Origin: Idiomarina aminovorans
GTDB lineage: Bacteria; Pseudomonadota; Gammaproteobacteria; Enterobacterales; Alteromonadaceae
Length of the DNA: 64,000 nt
Assembly: GCF_023155095.1 (NCBI RefSeq)
Contig: NZ_JAKNDA010000005.1
Span: 1-64,000, forward strand
Direction: 5' to 3'
The notes under the pieces were generated by a model. The model was given only the letters and a program-made list of their open reading frames with translations. It was not told where the DNA came from and searched no databases. Below are positions 1 to 9,895 of this stretch, piece by piece; within the stretch, counting starts at the first letter, position 1; each line of letters starts with the position of its first letter. The position numbers were made by a program, and so were the translations under genes.

Positions 1-42
1 GAGCTCTCGCCATTGCTCACGAGTTCGGTATGCCCGGCTCAT
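1..42 (-). CDS. N-terminus of IS66-type accessory protein TnpA (partial)
   Basis: Only 14 residues are in the window, reading MSRAYRTREQWREL. This resembles the start of the IS66 accessory protein TnpA, which commonly begins with Arg/Tyr/Arg-Thr and a Gln-Trp pair. An AAGGTG ribosome-binding site lies 8 bases before the ATG. The identification rests on this short stretch and on the IS66-like terminal sequence upstream, so it is tentative. Confidence 0.45.
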   Translation of the reverse strand, partial: MSRAYRTREQWREL

Positions 43-127
43 GATGCTATCACCTTGTTGATTAAACTTCGTGGTAGCTTATGGCTTTAAACTATGGCTG
101 AGTAGGTGTGATTGCAGTTACGCTTAC
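1..127 (-). mobile_element. End of an IS66-family-like insertion sequence (truncated by the window edge)
   Basis: Read on the minus strand, the element appears to begin at position 127 with GTAAGCGTAACTGC, which resembles the GTAA-starting terminal repeats of IS66-family elements. About 85 bases further in, an AAGGTG ribosome-binding site precedes the start of a small protein that looks like the first IS66 ORF. The rest of the element lies outside the window, so the opposite repeat and the expected 8-bp target duplication (which would involve bases 128-135) cannot be seen. It sits about 60 bp past the end of the neighbouring aldolase-like gene and does not interrupt it. Confidence 0.5.
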
Positions 128-188
128 CCATGACCTGCTGAATAGCGGCTTTTAGGTCACCTATAAGATCGTCGCTGTCGTGGGGAAA

Positions 189-1316
189 CTACCAGCCCGT
201 AATACGTTGCCAGGTGTTATGTGAGCCATCACTCATCAGCACATGGTAAACCGGATGCATAGCGGCTGTTGCACAGGCGTGGTTCGGTAAAATGCGTAGC
301 TGATGACCAACGGGAAAGTTTTCTAGTTGGTAAGCGTCGCTTAATTCAATAATGCCGTGCTCTTGCGAGGTGCTGTTAACGCACAAACCCTCCAACAAAG
401 AATCGTCTGTTTTACACACCTGACCATAGCCAAAGTCCTGCTTCTGACCTGTTGTGCCCCGGTCACGTGACAATGCCATCCAGCCGCTGTCGGTCAGCAG
501 CCAGTTTTTCTCTTTGTTGTGGCCGATGACCGTGGTGACAACGGACATTGCAATGTCTGAAAAATCGCACACACCAATGTTTTTCATCACTAAATCAAAC
601 GTCATGTAAACGCCGGCACGAACTTCGCTGATGTCACTAAAGTCCTCGCCAAAATGGGCGGTAGGGGTAGAGCCAACGCTGGTGACCGAGCAATGAATAC
701 CGACTTCGTTCAGTTGGTTTTTTGCATCAAGCACGGCCTGGCATTCTTGTTTTGCAAAAGCGCGCAAAGCCTCATCGTTACTGCAGACATATGAACCGCC
801 GGCATGAGTCATTAAACCGGTAAAATGACTGCCCAGGGTTTTAGCAATAGCGACTAATTGAGGATCCTTCGGTTTAATGCCTCCGCGGTGGTCGTCGCTG
901 TCAATTTCGATAAAAACGGAAAAGTCCTGCCTGAATTGGTTGGCAAAATCGGTAACGGCCTGGGCCTGCGTCAGATTATCCAGCAGAATGTGTAACCTAA
1001 TGCCTTGCCGCCGCAGTGCAGCAACCCGCTTGAGTTTTGCGGGTGCAATACCTACGGCGTAAAGTAAATTGGTATAACCGGCTTTTGCATAAGCTTCGGC
1101 TTCGGCCAGAGTTGAAACGGTTGCCGGCGCGTCGGAGCTATCGAGTAAATACTCAGCGGCTTCTATTGTACGCAACGTTTTTAAATGCGGACGTAAATGG
1201 CTACCTAGTAATTCCACCCGCTGCTTCAGGTAGCTAATGTTATTCTTTAGTTTGGCCTCATCAATCAGCAAATAAGGCGTGTCCAGTTGTGTTATCCAGT
1301 CGGGAACGGTTTTCAT
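189..1316 (-). CDS. D-threonine aldolase / D-serine dehydratase-like PLP enzyme
   Basis: This 375-residue protein has the layout of the fold-type III PLP enzymes related to D-threonine aldolase and eukaryotic-type D-serine dehydratase. The N-terminal half is an alanine-racemase-like barrel: TPYLLID near residue 13 is followed by RPHLKT near residue 42, where the lysine would bind PLP. The C-terminal beta domain carries NHAC near residue 344, the His-x-Cys metal site of this family. It probably acts on D-threonine, D-serine or a related beta-hydroxy D-amino acid in the cytoplasm; the substrate cannot be read from the sequence. It is on the same strand as the hydrolase upstream, 27 bases away, so the two may be co-transcribed. 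The protein is full length. Confidence 0.8.
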   Translation of the reverse strand: MKTVPDWITQLDTPYLLIDEAKLKNNISYLKQRVELLGSHLRPHLKTLRTIEAAEYLLDSSDAPATVSTLAEAEAYAKAGYTNLLYAVGIAPAKLKRVAALRRQGIRLHILLDNLTQAQAVTDFANQFRQDFSVFIEIDSDDHRGGIKPKDPQLVAIAKTLGSHFTGLMTHAGGSYVCSNDEALRAFAKQECQAVLDAKNQLNEVGIHCSVTSVGSTPTAHFGEDFSDISEVRAGVYMTFDLVMKNIGVCDFSDIAMSVVTTVIGHNKEKNWLLTDSGWMALSRDRGTTGQKQDFGYGQVCKTDDSLLEGLCVNSTSQEHGIIELSDAYQLENFPVGHQLRILPNHACATAAMHPVYHVLMSDGSHNTWQRITGW

Positions 1317-1343
1317 GATGCTCGTCCGATTTTTGTGTCGAGT

Positions 1344-2192
1344 CTAACTAAGCTGTAGTGCACTCAGCAAGTGTTCCTGCCAGAGAGAGTCTTTAAATTG
1401 ACTGCGGAAGAAGCTGAAATGCCCAATTCGGTTATTTTGGGTCATATTCGGGCTTAAATCCTCGAGGACTTTGTCGGCATTGGGGTAATGGCTTAGCAGA
1501 TTTTCAATATTAGAGCGTTGCAGCAATTCGTCATCAGTAACATTAAAGGCGTGAATGGGCGCTTTGAAAGTGTCATAACAAGCCTGTTGCTCTGCGGTTA
1601 TGTTATCAAAGAGGTAGTCTTTACTGCGGCACCAGCGGCTCCATTCTTTCATGGCTGCGGCGGGCATATCACCGACCATATTCAAACGCTTACCGGGAAA
1701 GTAACCGGCAAGGGGCGTAGCTATGGGGACCGCAAAATACCACAATAACCAAGCGGTACGGCGAACTTGTTGGCTGGCTTTTAACCAGTATCCGGTACCG
1801 CTGGCAATAGTGACCATTTTGTCAATTTTGTCGCTGTTATGTGCCATAGCAACAATCTGACCTCCCAGACTATGAGCCAGCCAAATCAGCGGTTCACCGT
1901 TCTGACAGGACTGCGCATAGTCAATTACGGTAGTGATATCGAGTTCAGCCCAGTCAGTAATACTGGAGTTTATCTGCTTAAGTGGCTTATCAACCGACTG
2001 ACCAATACCGTAATAATCAAAGGTAATGACGCGATAACCTTGTTTGCTTAACCATTTGGCAACTGGCTGATAAAAACGCTGTTTAACGCCGAGGGCAGAA
2101 GCAACAACAATAGTCGCTTTAGCGGCTGATTCCGGTTCAAAATTAACGCAATGCAGATAACGGTGGTTGGCGGTTAGCTCGATGCTGCGCAT
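1344..2192 (-). CDS. Alpha/beta-fold hydrolase
   Basis: The protein is about 282 residues. It has an alpha/beta-hydrolase core with the nucleophile elbow AHSLGG near residue 106, a DD pair near residue 219 as the likely acid, and a C-terminal IGHFSFF in which the histidine would complete the triad. It belongs to the group of uncharacterised serine hydrolases often annotated as esterase or lysophospholipase-like; the substrate is unknown. I placed the start at the ATG at 2192; a GTG two codons upstream (2198) is equally possible because neither has a clear ribosome-binding site. There is no signal peptide, so it should be cytoplasmic. Confidence 0.75.
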   Translation of the reverse strand: MRSIELTANHRYLHCVNFEPESAAKATIVVASALGVKQRFYQPVAKWLSKQGYRVITFDYYGIGQSVDKPLKQINSSITDWAELDITTVIDYAQSCQNGEPLIWLAHSLGGQIVAMAHNSDKIDKMVTIASGTGYWLKASQQVRRTAWLLWYFAVPIATPLAGYFPGKRLNMVGDMPAAAMKEWSRWCRSKDYLFDNITAEQQACYDTFKAPIHAFNVTDDELLQRSNIENLLSHYPNADKVLEDLSPNMTQNNRIGHFSFFRSQFKDSLWQEHLLSALQLS

Positions 2193-2214
2193 AGTCACTG
2201 TTCAGTTGACACGT

Positions 2215-2517
2215 TTAGTTAGGTAAGACGGCGTTAAATGGTTTCACTGTCGCTTTTCTATAAACACCCGCTTGCCAATAAGGGTCATCGTTTGCCCACT
2301 GTTCGGCCTCTGCCTGAGTATCAAACTCAGCAATGACGACCGAGCCGGTATAGCCCAGCACACCCGGCTCAAGTTCGGCGATAACGGGGCAGGGGCCGGC
2401 AACCAGCAGGCGACCGTCGTTTTGCAGGGCTTTTAACCGTTCTACATGGGCCGGCCTTGCCTGTTTACGACCTTCCAGTGAATCTTCATGGTCTTCTGCG
2501 AAAATAACAAACCACAT
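2215..2517 (-). CDS. yciI: YciI family protein
   Basis: This is a 100-residue protein of the YciI family, which has a small ferredoxin-like alpha/beta fold with a conserved His and Asp (here FAEDHEDS near residues 6-13). The biochemical role of the family is unclear. The start codon overlaps the stop of yciB by one base, and yciB lies downstream of trpA in the same direction. The yciB-yciI order behind the trp genes is also found in enterobacteria and Shewanella, which supports the call. Confidence 0.85.
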   Translation of the reverse strand: MWFVIFAEDHEDSLEGRKQARPAHVERLKALQNDGRLLVAGPCPVIAELEPGVLGYTGSVVIAEFDTQAEAEQWANDDPYWQAGVYRKATVKPFNAVLPN

Positions 2518-3059
2518 TAGTTGCTGTTCTCCTCGTCAATGGCGTGACGGTACATATAGAAACCGGTGCCAATAGTGAATATCAGCGTAATGCCCAAAAT
2601 ACCGAAGACTTTAAAATTGACCCAGGCTTCCTGGCTCCAGAACTCAGCAATGTAGAGATTCAAAGCCGCTAAGAACAAACAGAAGACGATCCATGCGTAA
2701 GTCAGTCGTGACCAGGCCGCGTTGGGAAGTTTAATGTCTTTGCCCATCATTGACTGAATTGGACTGCGTTTTTTCCACACTAAACCACCGAAAAGCATCA
2801 GTGCAATGGCCAGGTAAACCACCGAAACTTTCATTTTAATGAACCAGTCGTCATGCAGTAACAGCGTTACTGCACCAAATACCATGACCACTGCGAGTAT
2901 GACCCAATGGCGAGTCGTTAAAGGTTGCTTGAGCAGTTTTAGCCCCAGTAACTGCACCACCGTACCCACCATCAACACGCCGGTAGCCACATAAATATCG
3001 ACCATTTTGTAAAACACAAAAAAGGCGATGATGGGTAAATATTCTAACAACAGGGCCAT
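2517..3059 (-). CDS. yciB: Inner membrane septation protein A (YciB/IspZ)
   Basis: A 180-residue, strongly hydrophobic protein with about five membrane segments, starting MALLLEYLPIIAFFVFYK, which is typical of YciB/IspZ. The family is linked to cell envelope integrity and septation and sits in the inner membrane. The motif WVNFKVFGILG near the C-terminus is characteristic. The gene begins 11 bases after the stop of trpA, so read-through from the trp operon is likely. The length matches the family. Confidence 0.9.
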   Translation of the reverse strand: MALLLEYLPIIAFFVFYKMVDIYVATGVLMVGTVVQLLGLKLLKQPLTTRHWVILAVVMVFGAVTLLLHDDWFIKMKVSVVYLAIALMLFGGLVWKKRSPIQSMMGKDIKLPNAAWSRLTYAWIVFCLFLAALNLYIAEFWSQEAWVNFKVFGILGITLIFTIGTGFYMYRHAIDEENSN

Positions 3060-3070
3060 TAACTACTCCG

Positions 3071-3880
3071 TTACGACAATTGGGTGGCGGCTTTCATGCT
3101 TTTTACAAAAGCTTTTAAGTCCGCAACTTGTTGCGCATTATTGTCGAGGTTTTTCTCAATAAGCGCAACCACAGCAGACCCGCTGATAGCACCATCTGCG
3201 CCTGCCGCTAAGGCACGCTGCACATGCTCTGGCTGAGAGATACCAAAGCCCAGTAATGTGGGTGGTGCTCCGGCTTCTTTCAGTTTATTGATGAGCTCTG
3301 ATGCTGGCGCCTGCATTTGTGTGTCGGCGCCGGTAACCCCTGAACGGCTCAGCAGGTAAACATAACCAGCACATTGTTTTGCAATGTCAGTTAACAGCGT
3401 ATCACTGGCGTCGGGTGGCGCAATAAACACGGCTTCAATGCCAATTTCTTTGGCTATCCCGGCAAAACGTTTGGCTTCTTTGGTTGGAACATCAGCAATG
3501 AGCACCGAATCAACACCAACGTCTTTCATTTGCTGGTAAAATTCACGAGCGCCTTTTGCGTAGATTAGGTTGGCGTAAACCAATAAACCTATCGGTATTT
3601 GCGATGAATAGTCACGAATCTTTTTTAAGATCTTTAAAATGTCCTTAAAAGTTGTGCCCGAATCTAAGGCTCGCAGATTTGCCCGCTGAATGACCGGGCC
3701 ATCGGCAACCGGATCTGAGAATGGCAGTCCGAGCTCCAGGGCATCGGCACCCCCATCTATCAGTGCTTTAATCACTTCAACGCTTTGCCCCGGAGTGGGG
3801 TCGCCAATAGTAACAAAGGGCACAAAGGCACCCTGATTATTGGCTTTCAAGTTCGCGAAACAGTGTTTATAGCGGCTCAT
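3071..3880 (-). CDS. trpA: Tryptophan synthase alpha chain
   Basis: The 269-residue TIM-barrel protein cleaves indole-3-glycerol phosphate to indole and glyceraldehyde 3-phosphate inside the TrpA2B2 complex. The signature [18 protein letters not shown] near residues 48-65 contains the catalytic glutamate and aspartate, and the phosphate-binding GFGIS and AISGSAVV segments are present near residues 211 and 231. Its ATG overlaps the trpB stop by four bases, pointing to coupled translation. It is the last biosynthetic gene of the operon. Confidence 0.97.
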   Translation of the reverse strand: MSRYKHCFANLKANNQGAFVPFVTIGDPTPGQSVEVIKALIDGGADALELGLPFSDPVADGPVIQRANLRALDSGTTFKDILKILKKIRDYSSQIPIGLLVYANLIYAKGAREFYQQMKDVGVDSVLIADVPTKEAKRFAGIAKEIGIEAVFIAPPDASDTLLTDIAKQCAGYVYLLSRSGVTGADTQMQAPASELINKLKEAGAPPTLLGFGISQPEHVQRALAAGADGAISGSAVVALIEKNLDNNAQQVADLKAFVKSMKAATQLS

Positions 3881-5100
3881 TGTTGTTCTCCTTCCGCGCT
3901 AACTTCAGCATTTTCCTGAGCATTGAAAATACGGCGTACGTGGTCAATATCTTTGTCGCCACGGCCCGATAAATTAATGAGCAGAATTTCCGGAGCGTCC
4001 GGCTCTGCAGCGCGTTTAAGAGCGTAGGCCAGAGCGTGTGCCGTTTCTAGTGCCGGAATAATACCCTCGTGGCGTGACAATAACTTAAACGCTTCCAGTG
4101 CTTCGTCATCGGTGACTGATTCATAGCGCGCGCGACCAATGGCTTTAAGGTGAGCATGCTGAGGCCCAACGCCGGGGTAATCCAGGCCGGCTGAAACCGA
4201 ATATGACTCTTCAATTTGCCCTTCAGGGTTTTGCATTAAAAAGGACAAGCAGCCGTGCAAAATACCGGGTTTACCAGCGGTTAAGGTAGCCCCATGGTGC
4301 TTGGTTTCTACACCCTTACCGGCAGGTTCTACGCCAACCAGCTCAACGCCTTCTTCTTCGATAAAGTCGGCGAACATGCCGATGGCATTAGAGCCTCCGC
4401 CTACGCAGGCAATGACTTCATCTGGTAAGCGTCCGGCTTGCTCTTTAATTTGTGCTTTTGATTCTTCACCAATCATACGGTGAAATTCCCGCACGATAGT
4501 TGGGAAGGGGTGGGCGCCTGCGGCAGTTCCCAATAAGTAATGAGTATCGGGGTAACTGGAGGTCCAGTCACGTAAAGCTTCATTGACCGCATCTTTAAGA
4601 GTGCCGCTGCCGGTATCCACGGGCACTACTTTCGCGCCCATCAGCTCCATCCGGAATACGTTGGGTTGCTGACGTTCTACATCTTTCTTGCCCATATACA
4701 CAATGCATTCTAAGTTGAGCAGGGCACAGGCTAACGCAGTTGCTGTGCCGTGCTGTCCGGCGCCGGTTTCGGCAATAATGCGGGTTTTCCCCATGCGCTT
4801 GGCCAGCAGCGCCTGACCCAGAACCTGGTTGGTTTTGTGGGCTCCGCCGTGCAGTAAGTCCTCACGCTTTAGGTAAATTTTGGTTTTATTCGGACTGCTC
4901 AGCGGCAGGTTGCGGCACAAACTGAGCGGCGTTGGCCTACCCAGGTAGTTTTTCAACAAGCCGCGAAATTCAGCCTGAAACTCTTCATCGTGTTGCGCAT
5001 CGACAAAGGCTTTTTCTAACTGCTCAAGAGCGGGTAATAGGATTTCAGGAACGAACTGGCCGCCGAAATCGCCAAAATATGCGGGTAATGACTGATTCAT
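3877..5100 (-). CDS. trpB: Tryptophan synthase beta chain
   Basis: This 407-residue PLP enzyme condenses indole with L-serine to give tryptophan. The PLP lysine is in HGGAHKTNQ near residue 90, and the glycine-rich phosphate cradle GGGSNAIG is near residue 233. The N-terminal segment [12 protein letters not shown] is typical of the family. It overlaps trpCF upstream and trpA downstream by four bases each, which fits tight translational coupling of the two synthase subunits. All landmarks are intact. Confidence 0.97.
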   Translation of the reverse strand: MNQSLPAYFGDFGGQFVPEILLPALEQLEKAFVDAQHDEEFQAEFRGLLKNYLGRPTPLSLCRNLPLSSPNKTKIYLKREDLLHGGAHKTNQVLGQALLAKRMGKTRIIAETGAGQHGTATALACALLNLECIVYMGKKDVERQQPNVFRMELMGAKVVPVDTGSGTLKDAVNEALRDWTSSYPDTHYLLGTAAGAHPFPTIVREFHRMIGEESKAQIKEQAGRLPDEVIACVGGGSNAIGMFADFIEEEGVELVGVEPAGKGVETKHHGATLTAGKPGILHGCLSFLMQNPEGQIEESYSVSAGLDYPGVGPQHAHLKAIGRARYESVTDDEALEAFKLLSRHEGIIPALETAHALAYALKRAAEPDAPEILLINLSGRGDKDIDHVRRIFNAQENAEVSAEGEQQ

Positions 5101-6551
5101 ACAGCCTCCTGTTGGGTTGATATTTCTGACAGTCGATTTTTTGGAAATCGACCATAATGACGAATTTTAGTGAACATTTGAGTTATTTTAGCACTATTCT
5201 TGACACCTGGCTGCCATTCTGTACGGGAATTAATATCTACCCCGGCAAAACCCAGCTGTATAGCACTGGCAATACTCTCAGGGCCGATGCCTCCGGCTAA
5301 TAGACAGCGTTGGCGCTCAGCCGCACTCAGAGGTTCAATAAGCTCCCAGTTAAACGCCTGACCACTGCCCCCACCGCGGTTATCCAGAACAAAACCATCA
5401 ACCGGCAAGTCAGGTAATTGTGCTGGTTTTTCAATAGCCAGCGCCTTCCAAATCTTAACTCCTTCTTGGTTTGTCCGGCGTAATTGCTGACGCAGCTGAA
5501 CAACGTAGTCAATGTCTTCGTGGCCATGCAGCTGAATGGCCGCCAGACCAATGTTTTGAGTGGTCTCAACCACCCTTTGTAACGGCTGATCAGCAAACAC
5601 GCCAACGTAATCCAGTCCTTTGGCTTCCTCGGCTAGTTGTTGTGCCTGTTCCGTAGTGACACAACGTGGAGAATGCTCAACAAATATAAAGCCGCCATAA
5701 ACAGCTCCCTGAGAACGGGCGTTTATAGCGTCTTCTGCGCGGGTTAACCCGCACACTTTATTTTGTCCGAACAGCAGCTTACGGCAGGCTAAATCAACGT
5801 CGGGCTGAGCGCTTAAGGCGCTGCCAATGAGAAAGCCGTTCACGTAAGGCGCCACCCGGCGAATATCGCTGTGTTCGGAAAAGCCTGATTCGGCTATCAA
5901 TAAGGCGTTTTGCGGCGCTAACGGCACTAATTGTGCACTGCGGTTCGGGTCAATACTGAGGTCGGTTAAGTCGCGGTGGTTAATGCCAATGATATTCGCG
6001 TTAAGGTTCACCGCACGCTCCATTTCGGCCTCGTTGGAAACTTCGGTCAGTACGTCCATGGCCAGCGAATCAGCGATATCGCGCAGCGCAACATATTGCT
6101 CATCATCCAGCACGGACAGCATCAATAAGATAGCGTCTGCGCCAAAGTAACGGGCGCGGTAAACCTGCTCTTGGTCGATGAAGAAGTCTTTACACAAAAC
6201 CGGTTGAGTCACTTGCCGCCGCACGGCTGTCAGGTAATCTAACCGCCCCTGAAAGAACTCAGGTTCTGTCAGTACAGAAATTGCTGCCGCATAAGGCTGG
6301 TAGCTTTTCGCCAGCCGGGGTGCGTCAAAGTCAGCCCTAATCAAACCTTTTGAGGGAGAGGCTTTCTTGCACTCCAGAATAAAACCGGCCTGCTCACCAC
6401 TTAGCGCCTGGTATAAACTTCTGTCACTGGGTTCAAGCTGAGCTTTAATGTCAGCTATTGGCATGAGTTTAGCCTGAGCTTTGTTTTGCTCAACTTTGCG
6501 CTCGACAATGGTTTTTAGCACGTTCTTTTCTAAACTAATGGTGTCAGACAT
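5097..6551 (-). CDS. trpCF: Bifunctional indole-3-glycerol phosphate synthase / phosphoribosylanthranilate isomerase
   Basis: Two TIM barrels are fused in about 484 residues. The first half (IGPS, TrpC) shows [13 protein letters not shown] near residue 55 with the catalytic lysine, and GINHRDL near residue 192. The second half (PRAI, TrpF) begins at [11 protein letters not shown] near residue 266 and contains the phosphate-binding LAGGIGPES. Fused TrpC-TrpF is usual in enterobacteria, vibrios and Alteromonadales. I chose the ATG at 6551, which has AGGAG eight bases upstream, over the ATG at 6569. The start overlaps the end of trpD by eight bases. Confidence 0.95.
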   Translation of the reverse strand: MSDTISLEKNVLKTIVERKVEQNKAQAKLMPIADIKAQLEPSDRSLYQALSGEQAGFILECKKASPSKGLIRADFDAPRLAKSYQPYAAAISVLTEPEFFQGRLDYLTAVRRQVTQPVLCKDFFIDQEQVYRARYFGADAILLMLSVLDDEQYVALRDIADSLAMDVLTEVSNEAEMERAVNLNANIIGINHRDLTDLSIDPNRSAQLVPLAPQNALLIAESGFSEHSDIRRVAPYVNGFLIGSALSAQPDVDLACRKLLFGQNKVCGLTRAEDAINARSQGAVYGGFIFVEHSPRCVTTEQAQQLAEEAKGLDYVGVFADQPLQRVVETTQNIGLAAIQLHGHEDIDYVVQLRQQLRRTNQEGVKIWKALAIEKPAQLPDLPVDGFVLDNRGGGSGQAFNWELIEPLSAAERQRCLLAGGIGPESIASAIQLGFAGVDINSRTEWQPGVKNSAKITQMFTKIRHYGRFPKNRLSEISTQQEAV

Positions 6552-7557
6552 GGTAAGTCTCCTGAGCATCTTGCACGCGGCGCAAATGCAGCAGTGCCTG
6601 ACCGGTATCTAAATGTTCCAGAGTAGCGGCCGTTGCTGATTTCATATTGGTATATATTCCACTTAAATACAGCAGCGCGGCAACGTTCATCGCAACCGAG
6701 TGACGTTGCGCCGGGCTGCCGCCTCCGGCAAGAATATCTTCCATAATCCGGGCGTTAAAGTCGGCGTCGCCACCTTTGAGTTCACTCAGTGGTGCTGTGG
6801 GAACGCCAAAATCATTCGGTTCAACCTGATACTCATTGAGTTCGCCATTGCGCAGTTCAATAACCTGGGTCGGGCCGTGTAAAGCTAACTCGTCCAGACC
6901 ACTACCATGAACCACCATGGCGCGCTTAACCCCAAGCCTCTGCAGAGTTTCAGCCATTGGGCGCAGCCATTGCTCGCTGTAAACGCCGAGCAGTTGCGCA
7001 TCAGGGCGCGCGGGGTTAACTAATGGCCCAATCAGGTTAAATAGGGTTCGGGTTTTAAGTGTTTGTCTTACCGGCATGGCGTGCTTAATGCCCGGGTGGT
7101 AATGCGGCGCAAACAAAAAGCAAAAGCCGTTATCGGCTAACTGGGCAGAAGCATCTGCCGGGTCCAGGTTAACCCGCAGTTTGAGAGCTTCGAGCACATC
7201 GGCCGAGCCCGACCGTGATGACACACTGCGGTTACCGTGTTTGGCTACTGTCAGCCCCATACTGGCGGCTATCAACGCCGCTGCCGTGGAAATGTTGATG
7301 GTGTCGCTGCCATCGCCGCCGGTACCGCAACTGTCTATGACAGCGGTGTCGGGGCGCAAAAACGGTTTCGCGGCAGACAATATCGCCTCCGCCGCACCGG
7401 CTAATTCAGCCGGGGTTTCGCCCCGCATTTTCATGGCAACAAGTGCGGCCGTTACCTGGATATCGTTCAGCTCGCCTTTAATCAGACGCTGAAAGAATTC
7501 ACGGGTTTGATCTTGTGTCAGCGCCTCACCAGACATCAGAGTTTGTACGGCTTTCAT
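6544..7557 (-). CDS. trpD: Anthranilate phosphoribosyltransferase
   Basis: The 337-residue enzyme transfers phosphoribose from PRPP to anthranilate. The PRPP-binding signature DSCGTGGDGSDTINIST is near residues 75-91, and KHGNRSVSSRSGSAD near residue 108 is the second conserved loop. Here trpD is separate from trpG, unlike the fused TrpGD of E. coli. It overlaps trpG by four bases and trpCF by eight. Confidence 0.96.
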   Translation of the reverse strand: MKAVQTLMSGEALTQDQTREFFQRLIKGELNDIQVTAALVAMKMRGETPAELAGAAEAILSAAKPFLRPDTAVIDSCGTGGDGSDTINISTAAALIAASMGLTVAKHGNRSVSSRSGSADVLEALKLRVNLDPADASAQLADNGFCFLFAPHYHPGIKHAMPVRQTLKTRTLFNLIGPLVNPARPDAQLLGVYSEQWLRPMAETLQRLGVKRAMVVHGSGLDELALHGPTQVIELRNGELNEYQVEPNDFGVPTAPLSELKGGDADFNARIMEDILAGGGSPAQRHSVAMNVAALLYLSGIYTNMKSATAATLEHLDTGQALLHLRRVQDAQETYHV

Positions 7558-8174
7558 GGCTGTGCTCCTGTTAGTAAATGCTGAATGCTGTTACTGAGTA
7601 ATTGTTTTCCCTTTGGCGTCAAAAGCGACTCGGGATGAAACTGAAAACCGATGGCCTGGCTGTCTGTAAATTCTGCTGCCATGGGAATGCTGCCGTCCGG
7701 TCCATTTAAGCTGGCGATAACCGTCACTGCTTTGGGCAGGTCGTAACCGCTTAAAGAGTGATAACGGGCGACAACACACTGGTTGTTATCTGTGGCTGCG
7801 GTAAATACCGGGTGGGTCAATGTTTCTACCTTCGCGGTTTTGCCATGCACGATTTCACCACAGGTATCAACGCGGCCACCGGCATGCTCAATCAGCGCCT
7901 GAAAGCCCAGACAAATACCCAGCATGGGTATGCGTCCACTGCAGTATCGGATCACTTCCATTAAGTTTCCGGCGTTGGCTGGGTGCCCCGGCCCCGGCGA
8001 CAAACAAACCAGTTGAGAACCGCTGTAACTTTCTAATTGAGCAATAACATCGGCGGCGGCTAACTGGTTACGGTATACCACCAGTGGGTAACCTAACTGA
8101 CGCAACTCATCCACCAGGTTGTATGAGAATGAGTCGACGTTATCTATCAGTACAATACGTGTTGCTTGAGTCAT
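7554..8174 (-). CDS. trpG: Anthranilate synthase component II (glutamine amidotransferase)
   Basis: A class I glutamine amidotransferase of 206 residues that supplies ammonia to TrpE. The catalytic cysteine is in GICLGFQ near residue 93, the oxyanion segment is SPGPGHP near residue 60, and the His-Glu pair is in FQFHPES near residue 178. Because it lies directly after trpE and before trpD, tryptophan synthesis is its main role; some such proteins also serve PabB, and no dedicated PabA is visible here. Confidence 0.95.
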   Translation of the reverse strand: MTQATRIVLIDNVDSFSYNLVDELRQLGYPLVVYRNQLAAADVIAQLESYSGSQLVCLSPGPGHPANAGNLMEVIRYCSGRIPMLGICLGFQALIEHAGGRVDTCGEIVHGKTAKVETLTHPVFTAATDNNQCVVARYHSLSGYDLPKAVTVIASLNGPDGSIPMAAEFTDSQAIGFQFHPESLLTPKGKQLLSNSIQHLLTGAQP

Positions 8175-9779
8175 TTATAACGCCTCCTGAGGGGGCTGAA
8201 CGTGCGCCTGCTTAATTGCCAGGATAACGGCTTTCGCTTTGTTCTCGGTTTCTTCAACTTCGCTGGCCGGGTCGGAGTCATGCACTACGCCGGCGCCAGC
8301 CTGCACTATAGCTTCGTTGTTTTTAACGAACGCAGAACGAATAACAATGCAGGTATCCATGTCACCATTACCGGCCAGATAACCCACAGCTCCGCCGTAG
8401 CTGCCGCGGCGTTGCTGCTCGACCTGGCGAACAAGAGTTGCGGCGCTGACTTTCGGCGCGCCAACCAAAGTTCCCATATTCATGCAGGCGCGGTAAGCGT
8501 GCAGGGCATCGCAATTATTACGCAGTTTTGCAACCACCCGGGAGACCAGATGCATGACATGAGAATAGCGATCAACCTGCAGTAAGTCGGCAACATAACG
8601 CGTGCCGGTTTCGCTAATGCGAGCCAGGTCGTTACGGGCTAAATCAACCAGCATGAGATGTTCTGCCAGCTCTTTTTGATCAAGCCGAAGCTCTAACTCC
8701 ATCCGGCTGTCTAAGTCCGGGTTAATGCTGCCGTCAGTATTTTTACCGCGCGGACGCGTGCCCGCTATTGGGTAAAGTTCGACTTGATTGGTTGCTTGCT
8801 GGTATTTCAAGGCAGATTCAGGCGAGGCGCCGAATAGACAGAAATCCGGATGACTCATAAAAAACATATAGGGCGAGGGATTGTTCTTTTTCAACTGCTG
8901 ATACGCCGCTAACGGATTGGGGCAGGGCATTCTGAAACGCCGCGATGGCACCACCTGAAAAATATCTCCCGCCACGATGTTTTGTTTCAGCTGCGTGACA
9001 ATATTGGCAAACTCTTCTGATGACGGTGTTGCCGTTACTTTTATGTCAACGGATTGGGGCTGAGGCTCTATTACCGGTAACTGACAACGGGCGGCCAATT
9101 CACCAATACGCTGGGTCATGGTCTGATAGCGTTGATCGTGACGCTCACCACTAAACACACTGCCGAGCAGCTCTGTGGTTTGTTGTTGATGATCAATAAT
9201 GAGTAAGGTTTCGGCAAGGTAAAAAACATAATCCGGGCAGTTGTTTTCGCCTTCTTCAACCTGGGGTAACTGCTCGTAGCTGGCAACGAAATCATAAGCA
9301 AAAGCACCACCGAGAAAAACAGAAAACGGATGCTGCTTTGCTGTGTCGTTCGCTTTATTCAATTTCTGCTGAAGCAGGCGCAGTGGTTCCATGTTGCTGA
9401 TTTGTCGTAACCGTGAGTCTTCATCCAGCGGCGCATCTGCCGGGCTGAATTTTAATGTCAGCTGTTCAGGCGCTTTTGTGACTGTCACGCTGTCGGTCAG
9501 TTGTTGCTCAATCCAGGGCAGAAGAACCGCGCCGTTATCGGTCAGGGCGTCAATAGTTACCTGTTGGTTATTGCAGGTAATTCGCAATGCTGCGTCAATC
9601 AGTAACAAGCTTTTTACTTGCTGCTTGGTGCCAATGTCGGCAGAGTCCAGCAGCAAGTGCTCGCCTTGTGTAGTGCAGGTATTTTGAAACACTTGCAGTG
9701 GCTCGGCCTGGTAAGGCAGCGATACTCTGAGTGACTCTAAGTTACCGTTTTGCTCTGTTGTCAGGTTTTGGTTTTTCAC
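8175..9779 (-). CDS. trpE: Anthranilate synthase component I
   Basis: TrpE makes anthranilate from chorismate and ammonia. The N-terminal LLLDSADIGTK segment is the region that binds feedback tryptophan in known TrpE proteins. The chorismate-binding C-terminal half shows IAGTRPRG near residue 355, DLARNDL, and GAPKVSA. I prefer the GTG start at 9779 (about 534 residues), which has GAGG seven bases upstream; a TTG at 9812 with GGAG would add 11 residues. Both candidates are non-ATG codons. It is the first structural gene after the attenuator and abuts trpG. Confidence 0.95.
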   Translation of the reverse strand: MKNQNLTTEQNGNLESLRVSLPYQAEPLQVFQNTCTTQGEHLLLDSADIGTKQQVKSLLLIDAALRITCNNQQVTIDALTDNGAVLLPWIEQQLTDSVTVTKAPEQLTLKFSPADAPLDEDSRLRQISNMEPLRLLQQKLNKANDTAKQHPFSVFLGGAFAYDFVASYEQLPQVEEGENNCPDYVFYLAETLLIIDHQQQTTELLGSVFSGERHDQRYQTMTQRIGELAARCQLPVIEPQPQSVDIKVTATPSSEEFANIVTQLKQNIVAGDIFQVVPSRRFRMPCPNPLAAYQQLKKNNPSPYMFFMSHPDFCLFGASPESALKYQQATNQVELYPIAGTRPRGKNTDGSINPDLDSRMELELRLDQKELAEHLMLVDLARNDLARISETGTRYVADLLQVDRYSHVMHLVSRVVAKLRNNCDALHAYRACMNMGTLVGAPKVSAATLVRQVEQQRRGSYGGAVGYLAGNGDMDTCIVIRSAFVKNNEAIVQAGAGVVHDSDPASEVEETENKAKAVILAIKQAHVQPPQEAL

Positions 9780-9834
9780 CTTATGCCTCGTATGCTTGGT
9801 TGTTTTATTCAAACCTGCTCCGGTGAAACGGCAA

Positions 9835-9862
9835 TAAAAAACCCGCTCAAAGGAGCGGGTTT
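9835..9862 (-). terminator. trp operon attenuator (rho-independent terminator)
   Basis: On the minus strand the stem AAACCCGCTC / GAGCGGGTTT closes over the loop CTTT and is followed by a run of T. It lies between the leader peptide and trpE. The 5' arm (ACCCGCT) is also complementary to AGCGGGT inside the last codons of the leader peptide, just after its Trp codons, giving the alternative antiterminator expected for classic attenuation. Confidence 0.9.
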
Positions 9863-9895
9863 CTCAAAGTGAAGCTAATTACGTTGTACGCACAA

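Noticed and set aside
128-188. Continuation of the aldolase-like gene past its TAG stop
   Set aside because: The in-frame extension is short, ends at a TAA before the IS and has no family similarity; the protein already ends at its normal C-terminus.
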